From: Actinomycetota bacterium
Lineage (GTDB): Bacteria > Actinomycetota > Actinomycetes > S36-B12 > UBA10799
NCBI GenBank assembly: GCA_030837445.1
Contig: JAUPKM010000254.1
Span: 1-5,455 of the forward strand
DNA length: 5,455 nt
Direction of reading: 5' to 3'
How positions within the stretch are numbered: the first letter of the stretch is position 1; each line of letters opens with the position of its first letter. This document shows positions 1 through 5,438 of the stretch, piece by piece. The translations under genes and the position numbers were made by a program. Below the pieces are notes generated by a model. That model did not search any database. It was not told the DNA's origin and worked only from the letters and a program-made list of their open reading frames with translations.

Positions 1-530
1 ACCCACGACCATTGCGCCCGCGGCTCACCCTTGCCGTTGAATACCGGGTGCCGCCATTTGCCGGTATTCATGGCCTTGGCCAAGCCGCGCTGATCGGCCG
101 GTAGCGACGTACCCGACGTGCGAACTTTGACCCCGGCGGACTTGGCGGAATCGGTGTAGGTGATCCTCATGCCGCGGGCGATGGACGAGCGCAGCCCGGA
201 CCGTTTCGCCGCGGCCTTGCGCGCCTTCGCATAGCCCACAACCGACTTACGCTTGGCCAGGATCGCGGCCTCACGCTGACTGGCACCCGAGCCGCGGGAC
301 GTGCCCGTGCCCTCCGTGACCGTCGTCGTCTTGCGGCGTAGCACCCCGGACCGTTGCGTAACAGCCGTCGACATGGTGAGCTCTTGCACCGCTGCACGTT
401 CGGCCGCTAGGGCCGGTTTCGCGGCGCTGCGCAGGTGTTGGCGCATGATCTTCAACGCCTCCGGGCTTGCACCCTTGAGTGCCCGTGCGACCGCGGCCAG
501 GTCGGGCCCGTCGACCTGAACCGCGGTCAT
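1..530 (-). CDS. HK97 gp10-like tail-completion / minor structural protein, C-terminus missing
   Basis: The frame is open from an ATG at 530-528 to the left edge: 176 complete codons with no stop, so the C-terminus lies outside the window. The N-terminal 50 residues look helical (VARALKG, ALKIMRQHLRSA). A Lys/Arg-rich middle follows (about 85-120, with AKRKS and AKARKAAAKRSGLRSSI). A segment near 143-176 contains LPADQRGLAKAMN, then GKWRHPVF and WSW. The 'small residue, Gly, Lys/Arg, Trp-Arg-His-Pro-Val-Phe' stretch is a hallmark I associate with gp10-like proteins of actinophages, which act at the head-tail junction or in tail completion. The start lies 4 bp after the tail tube stop and has no clear Shine-Dalgarno sequence, so translation is probably coupled to that gene. 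Its place after the tail tube gene is unusual, because gp10-like genes more often come before it. Family assignment is moderately sure; exact role is inferred. Confidence 0.72.
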   Translation of the reverse strand, partial: MTAVQVDGPDLAAVARALKGASPEALKIMRQHLRSAAKPALAAERAAVQELTMSTAVTQRSGVLRRKTTTVTEGTGTSRGSGASQREAAILAKRKSVVGYAKARKAAAKRSGLRSSIARGMRITYTDSAKSAGVKVRTSGTSLPADQRGLAKAMNTGKWRHPVFNGKGEPRAQWSW

Positions 531-534
531 CGGA

Positions 535-1533
535 CTACAGCGCCGAATCTGTCGTGATCTGCACAACGGACGGCAGGTTCGTGCCGTCGTAGCGCCACGT
601 GAACGCCCAATCGGTTGTGAGCACGTCGCGGCCGGGAACGTCCTGCCCCTTGGACTCGAAGTAGACGCCCGGCAGGGTGATCCGAAACGTCGGGTAGGTG
701 CTGCCCGTGATCGCCGTAGCCTTAACGAACTCCCACACCAGGCTAGTGCTCGTGTTGGCGTTGGCCAGATCTTCGAAGGTCGCTTTCGCCAACCAATCGG
801 CCTTGAGGGTGCCAGTGATGTCGACCACCTCATTCTGCACCGGCTCAGCCTTCAACCCGCCCGCGCACGCAGTGTAATCCTCCACGTCCATCGGCCGGTT
901 GAACGTCATCGCAACCGAACGCACACCGGCAATCGACGTCTCAGCGCCAACAGTGCCACCCTTGAGACACATCTCCTTGCCGGTGAACACGGACGACGCC
1001 GTGTAGCTTGCGGTGGCGAGCGCGGTCGTGTTGTCCCACTTCTGCCCGTCAATGCTCAACGTGGCACCGAGGATGCCGTTCGCCTCACACGTGAACTCGG
1101 CAGATGTCACCTTGCCGCCGGAAAGGGTGGCGGGCACCAGTGTGCCGGCGCGGGTCGGGCGCCCGGACTGGATCGTGTACGACTTGCCCACGTTGTCGCC
1201 CAACGTGTGCGTGTGCAGGTAGGCGCCGGTCGAACCGGTCACCGCCACAGCGGTCGACGTGCCACCCGTGGTCGCCTGCAACAGCAGCCCCATGACGGTG
1301 GTCTGCACGTCGAACGCCAACGACGCCTCGGCGGCCTGAGCCGTCTCAACATAGTGGGCACCGTACGGCCCCAGAATGCCCGGCTGGATACCCTCGCCCT
1401 GCACGCGGGTGTGCTTCGGGGTGACGCTGTACGACTTGGCCCGCAGGAACTTTGTGGGGGCGGTGTAGGTGCCGTAGGAGCCACTCTCCAGGGAGTAGCC
1501 GACCTGCGAACCGAGCCCGGAACCGATGGCCAT
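535..1533 (-). CDS. major tail protein (tail tube subunit)
   Basis: A 332-residue protein that would polymerise around the tape measure to form the non-contractile tail tube. The start region has the Gly/Ser-rich N-terminus common in phage tube proteins (IGSGLGSQVGYSLESGSYGTY), then a beta-rich body. Segments typical of the tube fold are KSYTIQSGRP near 117-126, EFTCEANGILGATLSIDG near 146-163, a domain-like insertion around 165-200, MTFNRPM near 209-215, and a late beta-alpha segment with VDITGTLKADW (237-247) and FRITLPGVYFESKGQDVPG (283-301). The ATG at 1533-1531 is preceded by AAGGAG (1547-1542) with an 8-nt spacer, and it overlaps the upstream stop as TAATG. Position after the tail terminator and small protein fits. 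Length matches the larger actinophage tube proteins. Assignment rests on fold style and synteny, not on a search. Confidence 0.85.
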   Translation of the reverse strand: MAIGSGLGSQVGYSLESGSYGTYTAPTKFLRAKSYSVTPKHTRVQGEGIQPGILGPYGAHYVETAQAAEASLAFDVQTTVMGLLLQATTGGTSTAVAVTGSTGAYLHTHTLGDNVGKSYTIQSGRPTRAGTLVPATLSGGKVTSAEFTCEANGILGATLSIDGQKWDNTTALATASYTASSVFTGKEMCLKGGTVGAETSIAGVRSVAMTFNRPMDVEDYTACAGGLKAEPVQNEVVDITGTLKADWLAKATFEDLANANTSTSLVWEFVKATAITGSTYPTFRITLPGVYFESKGQDVPGRDVLTTDWAFTWRYDGTNLPSVVQITTDSAL

Positions 1534-1736
1534 TACTCGCTCTCCTTCTGGCGGCTGGCCGCCGGTTTGGTGGTGGTGTGCCGCTCGAACAGCGGCACCT
1601 CGTTGTGTTCCCCGGTCTGCACGTAGACGCCGGGGGTGTCGGGGATGTCGATGATGTCGCCGGGCTCGATCGCCACCTCACGGATCCCAACTTGCATCCG
1701 GCGCGGCTCAGCCCCGACATAGCGATATTTGGTCAT
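1533..1736 (-). CDS. small conserved-type phage protein between tail terminator and tail tube genes
   Basis: A 67-residue protein of unknown function. The first 50 residues look like a small beta-rich domain: KYRYVG (3-8), an Arg pair at 12-13, IREVAIEPGDIIDIPD (18-33) and GVYVQTG (36-42). A polar, probably disordered tail follows (TTTKPAASRQKESE). The pattern 'Tyr-x-Tyr-Val-Gly, then Glu-Pro-Gly-Asp before a run of Ile/Val' resembles short proteins often found beside tail tube genes in actinophages. The ATG at 1736 has AGGAG (1746-1742), which overlaps the preceding gene's TAG stop, with a 5-nt spacer. Its TAA stop shares one base with the tail tube ATG. Two-sided coupling and a good ribosome binding site support a real gene. 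A minor virion or tail assembly role is inferred from position only. Confidence 0.8.
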   Translation of the reverse strand: MTKYRYVGAEPRRMQVGIREVAIEPGDIIDIPDTPGVYVQTGEHNEVPLFERHTTTKPAASRQKESE

Positions 1737-1744
1737 GGGTGCTC

Positions 1745-2200
1745 CTAGATGAGTGCGGTGTAGGTGAGCTGAAAACGGACCTCAACGAACGTGCCATCCT
1801 CGGTGCGGCCCTGGAACACGTCGCCGCCGGACAACTCGATGCGCAGCGCCGACGCAACCCCCAGGGTGATGCCGGACCGCAGCGCCGACTCCACGTCAGC
1901 CAAGGCGTCAAACGCGGCCGCACGCAGCGGCGCCAGGTCGTCGCCCCCGGACTGCGCGAACACCTGGGCATCAATCGTGCCGATGTCGTCGCGGGTCGCG
2001 GTCGCCCCGAGGTCGTGATACTCCTGAGCGAACACGCCACAGCGGCCCTCATCGCCGGTGTCAGTCCCCAGCACCACGGCGGCACGCAGGTCGCCGCCGG
2101 CCCCGAGGTCGTCGTCAGCGTCCAGCACGGGCACGTCTAGCGCGGCCCGCAAGGCCGACAGGATCGCCGCATAGGCGGCCGGCCACGTCGCCGGCGCCAT
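1745..2200 (-). CDS. probable tail terminator protein
   Basis: A 151-residue protein, the size of tail terminators, which cap the tail tube at the head-proximal end and set the joining surface. It opens with an amphipathic helix (WPAAYAAILSALRAAL, 6-21) and an acidic patch (DADDD, 27-31). Beta strands follow (LRAAVVLGTDTG, 38-49). Then come a helix rich in Ala/Asp/Glu (DDLAPLRAAAFDALADVESALRS, split across 87-109) and a final beta strand near VEVRFQLTYTALI. A terminal 'Leu-Thr-Tyr-Thr-Ala' strand is common in this group. The chosen start is the ATG at 2200-2198, which shares one base with the connector's TGA (TGATG). An open frame extends upstream to 2323 but would bury the gene inside the connector. 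No strong Shine-Dalgarno sequence is visible, so coupling is likely. It could instead be a head-closure protein; order and C-terminal strand favour terminator. Confidence 0.68.
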   Translation of the reverse strand: MAPATWPAAYAAILSALRAALDVPVLDADDDLGAGGDLRAAVVLGTDTGDEGRCGVFAQEYHDLGATATRDDIGTIDAQVFAQSGGDDLAPLRAAAFDALADVESALRSGITLGVASALRIELSGGDVFQGRTEDGTFVEVRFQLTYTALI

Positions 2201-3000
2201 CAGAGCGAGCCCATCAGATTCTGATTCCACAACTCTTGCACCCGCAGCGGGACAGAGAACGTGGCCATCATGCCGGGGTCGTTGTTGGCGCGGGCGCGGA
2301 TCGACCCGCGCTGCGTCTGCCACAGGTGCCGGGCCATCTCAAGCGCGCCTTGCACGTCGGTCGGCGGCTGCACGTGATGCCCGGCCACATAGGTCACGGT
2401 CACGTTGCCCGAACCGCGCGCCCAATCACGGGCGGACCACCCGGACACCCGCGACAGGACACCGCCCTCGGGGGATGTCAGCGCGTAGCCGCCAACCGGC
2501 ACCGCGGCGCCGTTCTCGGTCACAGACGACACGGACAGCACGGGGCAGGCCTTCAACGCCAGGAACGGGCCCGATCCTGACAGGACATCGACGCACGTAC
2601 GGCGGCCAAACACGCGCCCCGTCCACGCCTCACCAGTCGATGAGGCAACGTCCACGATGCGCCGCAACTCGTCGTCTGCGGTCGTGTCCGTGATGTTCAG
2701 ATGGGCTCGAACGTCGGCTAGGGAAATGACCGGAAATGCGGCAGGGTCGCGGACATTGAACGTCTCATCGTGCGCCGACTCGTTGACACCAGTCGCGCGC
2801 CAGTTGACCTGCCACGTACCGGCGGCAGACGCGAGCACACCGGCTCGGTACAGCCCCGGCGACTCGTGCAGCACGTGCAGCGACGACACCGTGCCGTCCG
2901 GCGCGGTGACCGTGCAGAATACGGCGCCAGCATCAGCCGGGGTGCCGGCCGCGTCGTAGACCGTGACCGAGGTCGAGTAGACGTCGCCCACGTCGATCAT
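2200..3000 (-). CDS. head-tail connector (gp6-like) with N-terminal Ig-like domain
   Basis: A 266-residue two-part protein. Residues 1-85 look like an Ig-type beta sandwich: MIDVGDVYSTSVTV, a PADAGAVFCTVTAPDGT strand-turn, SPGLYRAGV, GTWQVNWRATG and a closing ETFNV. Residues about 90-266 match the gp6/gp15-like connector pattern. This part has ISLADVRAHLNIT (92-104), a long helix (DDELRRIVDVASSTGEAWTG), a beta region (CPVLSVSSVTENGA, GYAL, GNVTVTYVAGH), and C-terminal helices (GALEMARHLWQTQRG). Such proteins form a ring under the portal. The start is placed at ATG 3000-2998 because GGAG lies at 3012-3009 with an 8-nt spacer and the codon overlaps the preceding TGA as ATGA. The frame is open to 3117, but that extension reads as Arg-rich out-of-frame sequence of the small gene upstream. 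Family is fairly sure; the Ig assignment comes from strand pattern only. Confidence 0.82.
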   Translation of the reverse strand: MIDVGDVYSTSVTVYDAAGTPADAGAVFCTVTAPDGTVSSLHVLHESPGLYRAGVLASAAGTWQVNWRATGVNESAHDETFNVRDPAAFPVISLADVRAHLNITDTTADDELRRIVDVASSTGEAWTGRVFGRRTCVDVLSGSGPFLALKACPVLSVSSVTENGAAVPVGGYALTSPEGGVLSRVSGWSARDWARGSGNVTVTYVAGHHVQPPTDVQGALEMARHLWQTQRGSIRARANNDPGMMATFSVPLRVQELWNQNLMGSL

Positions 3001-3164
3001 GCGGTCGGCTCCATGCTGCCAGCACCAACGAACCCGGCCCCGTCGTAGGTGGGGTGCGCCTCCTGCAAAGCGTCGTAGGTGGCGTGCGTCTGCTGAACGG
3101 CGTCGTAGGTGCCCCACACGATCGGGCCGGTCATCAGGGCTGTTTCAGCGTCACTCAGAGCCAT
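2997..3164 (-). CDS. 55-residue protein with three 10-residue TYD repeats, function unknown
   Basis: This short frame starts at ATG 3164-3162 and ends at TGA 2999-2997. AGGAG at 3178-3174 sits 9 nt before the start. It overlaps the glycosyltransferase 3' end by 14 bp in another frame, and its stop forms ATGA with the connector start, so it fits the coupled operon. The N-terminus is MALSDAETALMTGPIVW. Then come three copies of a 10-residue unit beginning at residues 19, 29 and 39: TYDAVQQTHA, TYDALQEAHP and TYDGAGFVGA, the last having lost its second half. No membrane segment, signal peptide or Cys motif is visible. I do not recognise a family. Position between capsid-associated and connector genes suggests a small head, neck or assembly protein, but this is inference. 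Confidence 0.72.
   Translation of the reverse strand: MALSDAETALMTGPIVWGTYDAVQQTHATYDALQEAHPTYDGAGFVGAGSMEPTA
3009..3012 (-). promoter_or_regulatory. ribosome binding site that decides the connector start
   Basis: GGAG on the minus strand, 8 nt before ATG 3000-2998. Together with the ATGA overlap it favours the 266-residue connector over the longer frame beginning at 3117. Confidence 0.65.
3041..3111. repeat. 30-bp-period tandem repeat, three copies
   Basis: The 11-mer cgtcgtaggtg occurs at 3041, 3071 and 3101, exactly 30 bp apart. The full 30-bp units starting at 3041 and 3071 agree at 24 of 30 positions by hand alignment; after 3111 the third copy diverges. The period is a multiple of three and encodes the 10-residue protein repeat on the minus strand, with the conserved core giving the Thr-Tyr-Asp part. 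It is therefore best read as an in-frame duplication within the small gene, not as a replication or binding-site array. Confidence 0.9.
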
Positions 3165-3900
3165 CAGGGGGCGCTCCTGTCTGCTGTTGGTGGATGAACA
3201 GGGCCTCGGTGAGCACCTGCGACTTGTGGTGCCCGATGCGGATACCGGTGTGGACGTGGACGGGGAACCCGGAGCGGGCGGCGCGCAGGCAGAACGTGAC
3301 GTCCTCGCCTACGGGTTGCCCGCGGTCCTCGGTTTCCTGGAACCAGGGGAAGGTCTGGTTGTAGTTGTCGTCGCGCACTTTGGTGTAGACGCTGCGGTGG
3401 ACGAGGAGGAACGCGGCGCCGGTCGCTGCGACGGGCATGAGCGTGTCGGGCTCGTAGAGGCAGCCGCGCATCAGTCGCTGGTCGCCGTGCTCGTCGGTGC
3501 CGACCCCGTAGATGGTGGGGAACAGCGACCCGTGTGCCAGGCCGAAGCACAACCCGCCGACGATCGGCGCCGTGTCGGGGTGGGCGGCGGCGAGGATCGC
3601 GTCGATGTCGGGCGGTTCCCACGCCATGTCCGTATCGACGAACAGCAGCCACTCGCCGGGGCCGTCGAGGAACTGGCGGACGATGGAGTTGCGGGAGCCG
3701 GACACGTTGGCGCTGGACCATTCCTGCAGCATGCCGACCAGGCGGCGGGGCCCGTTCTGGTCGACCAGGATCGACGCCAGCAGCGACGTGGTGAAGTAGG
3801 CGGACATCGTGCCAGGGTGGATGAACCCGATGACGAGCCCGGCCGGGGTGTCGGATGCCGGGGGCGGTTTGGGTGGTTGCCGGTAGGTGATCTTTGCCAT
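3151..3900 (-). CDS. GT-A-type glycosyltransferase in the head gene cluster
   Basis: A 249-residue predicted cytoplasmic enzyme that would transfer a sugar from a nucleotide sugar to an acceptor, plausibly a virion protein. A Pro-rich N-terminus (1-18) precedes a Rossmann-like start, GLVIGFIHPG (21-30). SRNSIVRQFL (69-78) is the 'Arg-Asn' helix usual in the group. EWLLFVDTDM (83-92) contains the DTD (89-91), the DxD motif that binds metal and the sugar diphosphate. ATGAAFLLVHRSVY (159-172) is the acceptor-side strand-helix. VGEDVTFC (197-204), with the acidic GED, precedes GFPVHVHTGIRIGHHK (211-226), ending in the paired His. This set closely resembles glycosyltransferases known in mycobacteriophage and Streptomyces phage genomes. 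The ATG at 3900-3898 has GAGGA (3910-3906) with a 5-nt spacer. The gene follows the hairpin island after the capsid gene. Enzyme class is quite sure; sugar and acceptor are unknown. Confidence 0.88.
   Translation of the reverse strand: MAKITYRQPPKPPPASDTPAGLVIGFIHPGTMSAYFTTSLLASILVDQNGPRRLVGMLQEWSSANVSGSRNSIVRQFLDGPGEWLLFVDTDMAWEPPDIDAILAAAHPDTAPIVGGLCFGLAHGSLFPTIYGVGTDEHGDQRLMRGCLYEPDTLMPVAATGAAFLLVHRSVYTKVRDDNYNQTFPWFQETEDRGQPVGEDVTFCLRAARSGFPVHVHTGIRIGHHKSQVLTEALFIHQQQTGAPPDGSE
3174..3178 (-). promoter_or_regulatory. ribosome binding site of the 55-residue repeat protein
   Basis: AGGAG on the minus strand, 9 nt before the ATG at 3164-3162 and lying inside the 3' end of the glycosyltransferase gene. 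It is the main nucleotide-level support that this short overlapping frame is translated. Confidence 0.65.
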
Positions 3901-3937
3901 GGCGGTCCTCTGCTCGGTTGCCCTCCGTGTTCCGTTT

Positions 3938-3952
3938 CACCCGCGGTGGGTG
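3938..3952 (-). other. third small inverted repeat abutting the strong hairpin
   Basis: caccc (3938-3942) and gggtg (3948-3952) form a 5-bp stem with a 5-nt loop, directly next to the 13-bp hairpin with no spacer. Alone it would be unremarkable. It could stack on the larger hairpin or form the 3' side of an alternative fold. Confidence 0.3.
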
Positions 3953-3989
3953 CCTGCCGGGGCGCCACAGAGGGAAGCGCCCCGGCAGG
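3953..3989 (-). terminator. perfect 13-bp GC-rich hairpin, probable terminator or attenuator after capsid gene
   Basis: The arm cctgccggggcgc (3953-3965) is the exact reverse complement of gcgccccggcagg (3977-3989), with an 11-nt loop (3966-3976). It begins 36 nt after the capsid stop. On the transcribed strand the bases after the stem (CACCCACCG) contain no U tract, so it is not a classical intrinsic terminator. U-less hairpin terminators are often proposed in GC-rich actinobacteria. A role as a partial terminator or as a 3'-end stabiliser for capsid mRNA is inferred. Confidence 0.7.
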
Positions 3990-3993
3990 TCTT

Positions 3994-4012
3994 GGCCGCT
4001 GGATCGGCGGCC
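3994..4012 (-). terminator. first small hairpin after capsid stop
   Basis: ggccgc (3994-3999) and gcggcc (4007-4012) form a 6-bp stem with a 7-nt loop. It begins 13 nt past the capsid stop and 4 nt before the strong hairpin. It is weaker than its neighbour, and such short GC stems arise often by chance at this base composition. Its place in a run of three makes it worth recording. Confidence 0.4.
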
Positions 4013-4025
4013 GTTGGTGTCCCGG

Positions 4026-5423
4026 TCAGGTCTTGAGGAACCGGAAGGCGTTGGTATCCAACACGTCGCTGCCGACGCGCTTGTGAGCCACGAGGGCGCG
4101 CTGTCCAGTGGGCAGGCCGTTGGTGTTCACCACGTTCTGCATGAACTCCACCTGCGTGCCGATCCGGTCGACCACCAGGAACTTCTTGAAGTCACCCAGG
4201 ATGAGCAGCACAGTCCCGCTAACCGTGGTGGTCGCCATGCTCGACGCCTTGACGTACGGCGACTCAAGGAGCACGTTCGGCAGGGCGTGCCCGAGGTCGG
4301 ACCAGAACAGGGCGCCGGTGGACGCAGTCGACCACTGGCGGATGCCCGAGTAGGTCTTCTTGTTGGCGAGCCACGTGGACTTGTCCTCGTGGCGGGTGGG
4401 GATCGCGTCGACCACGGCGAACAGGTCAACCGAGCTGTACGAGCCGCGGGTAGTGGCGGTCACGGTGCTGCCAGCGGTCGCACTGATCGCGGTGACGATG
4501 CCCTTGGGGGCGCCGGAACCGGAACCGGAAACGAACGCCTCCTGCTCGATGTCGGACAGCGACTCGGCGATGAGCTCAGGCAGTTGTGACAGCAGCCGCG
4601 AATCCTCGAAGATCTCGTACGAGCCGAGCGCGTAAGAAGTCACCTTGGAGGCGGTGACACTGGGCTGGACGAACGTCGGTGAACCGTCAGTGACAGCAGC
4701 GGCCTCAGCCGTCCAGTAGGACGTGACACCGGCAGACGACACCCCGTACCACACGTTCTGGGTGATGGTGTCGACGCGTGCGATCTCACGGATGCCGTTC
4801 TTGACCTGATTCGAGGTCAAGATGATCGACGGGTCCAACAGGGTCGGGAGCGTGTATCCGCCCGAGCCGGTCGTGAGGCTGAGCGCGGTACGCATCGCGG
4901 CGGCTTCCTCGGGGGAGAATGCCGGGCTCTGGCCGCGACCTGCGGCGTTGCCCCAGGTACGGAAGGCGGACAGGTACGCCGGCGAGCCGTAGACGAGGGC
5001 GTGAGCGGCGGCGCCGGGCACGGACTCGATGGTACGGACGGCGGACTCCACGTGCTCGTCAGTCACGCCGCGGAACCTGTGATCGGTGACGGCGGTGACC
5101 GCGCGTGCGATCACGTCCTCACTGTTCGGGTTGGCGAAGCGGAGGCCGTCCAGGTCGGCGAACGGGTCGGTGCGCTTCATCACCTGCGGGGCGCTGAACG
5201 CGGGCTCGACGCGGCCGGCGACCTGCGCCGAACGGATCGCGTCAATACGTGCGGCACGCTCCACGAGGGCGTCGTGGCTGGCCTTCTTGTCGTCCCACTC
5301 GGTGAGGATCGCGGCCGACCGTGCGGCCTGCTCCTCGGTGGGGGTTTCGATGGCCTCAAGGTCGACCAGCTCGGTACGCAGCGCGTCCAGCTCGTCGGCC
5401 AGGGCCTGAACGTTGGGGCTCAC
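4026..5423 (-). CDS. major capsid protein, HK97 fold
   Basis: A 465-residue capsid subunit that would form the icosahedral head. Residues 1-65 are a heptad-like coiled coil rich in Leu, Ala, Glu and Asp (ALADELDALRTELVDLEAIE), matching the delta or scaffolding domain found at the N-terminus of HK97-type capsids. A long, mostly helical arm follows (about 85-180, with GSPAYLSAFRTW at 146-157). The HK97 fold begins at LTTGSGGYTLP (183-193). The probable E-loop is around 228-262. The family motif VSGSGSGAPKGIV lies at 298-310, and the chain ends with NAFRFLKT. The start is a GTG at 5423-5421 with AGAAAGGGG (5438-5430) 6 nt upstream, a strong site suited to a highly expressed gene. At 465 residues it is longer than HK97 gp5 (385), mostly through the N-terminal arm. 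The maturation protease and portal would lie beyond the right edge. Confidence 0.93.
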   Translation of the reverse strand: MSPNVQALADELDALRTELVDLEAIETPTEEQAARSAAILTEWDDKKASHDALVERAARIDAIRSAQVAGRVEPAFSAPQVMKRTDPFADLDGLRFANPNSEDVIARAVTAVTDHRFRGVTDEHVESAVRTIESVPGAAAHALVYGSPAYLSAFRTWGNAAGRGQSPAFSPEEAAAMRTALSLTTGSGGYTLPTLLDPSIILTSNQVKNGIREIARVDTITQNVWYGVSSAGVTSYWTAEAAAVTDGSPTFVQPSVTASKVTSYALGSYEIFEDSRLLSQLPELIAESLSDIEQEAFVSGSGSGAPKGIVTAISATAGSTVTATTRGSYSSVDLFAVVDAIPTRHEDKSTWLANKKTYSGIRQWSTASTGALFWSDLGHALPNVLLESPYVKASSMATTTVSGTVLLILGDFKKFLVVDRIGTQVEFMQNVVNTNGLPTGQRALVAHKRVGSDVLDTNAFRFLKT

Positions 5424-5429
5424 AGGAGT

Positions 5430-5438
5430 CCCCTTTCT
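5430..5438 (-). promoter_or_regulatory. ribosome binding site of the capsid gene
   Basis: AGAAAGGGG on the minus strand, 6 nt before the GTG start at 5423-5421. It fixes the start, since no ATG lies nearby in frame. Confidence 0.75.

Larger units (their letters stand above)
3901..4025 (-). other. intergenic hairpin island between capsid and glycosyltransferase genes
   Basis: This is the only sizeable non-coding gap in the window. Read on the minus strand it holds three consecutive inverted repeats (4012-3994, 3989-3953 and 3952-3938), then the glycosyltransferase ribosome binding site. I see no convincing -35/-10 promoter between the hairpins and the gene, so whether the downstream genes have their own promoter cannot be settled by eye. 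Open frames crossing the gap on either strand look like out-of-frame readings. Confidence 0.75.

Noticed and set aside
1745..2323. Longer 192-residue version of the tail terminator
   Set aside because: The extra 41 residues lie inside the connector gene and read as low-complexity Arg/Pro sequence; the ATG at 2200 gives a TGATG junction.
3041..3111. The 30-bp repeats considered as an iteron array or CRISPR-like structure
   Set aside because: The spacing is a multiple of three with a continuous open frame, there are only three copies, and the sequence between cores is also partly conserved, so a coding repeat is the simpler reading.
2200..3117. Longer 305-residue version of the connector
   Set aside because: The added 39 residues are Arg-rich out-of-frame readings of the small repeat gene; the ATG at 3000 has GGAG and an ATGA junction.
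3164..3940. Open frame of 258 codons on the minus strand overlapping the glycosyltransferase
   Set aside because: Extremely Arg/Pro/His-rich, a typical frame-shifted reading of a GC-rich gene; the alternative frame has clear glycosyltransferase motifs.
3109..4086. Open frame of 325 codons on the plus strand, antisense to the glycosyltransferase
   Set aside because: It mirrors the glycosyltransferase in high-GC DNA, is rich in Gly/Val/Asp/Arg with no domain pattern, runs through the hairpins, and opposes an operon in which every supported gene is on the minus strand.
4513..4530. Three tandem ccggaa hexamers
   Set aside because: They encode the Ser-Gly-Ser-Gly-Ser-Gly stretch of the conserved capsid motif before APKGIV, so protein sequence explains them.
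3894..4589. Open frame of 231 codons on the plus strand over the capsid 3' end
   Set aside because: It has His/Arg/Gly/Val-rich antisense composition, no ribosome binding site of note, and overlaps the well-supported capsid gene.
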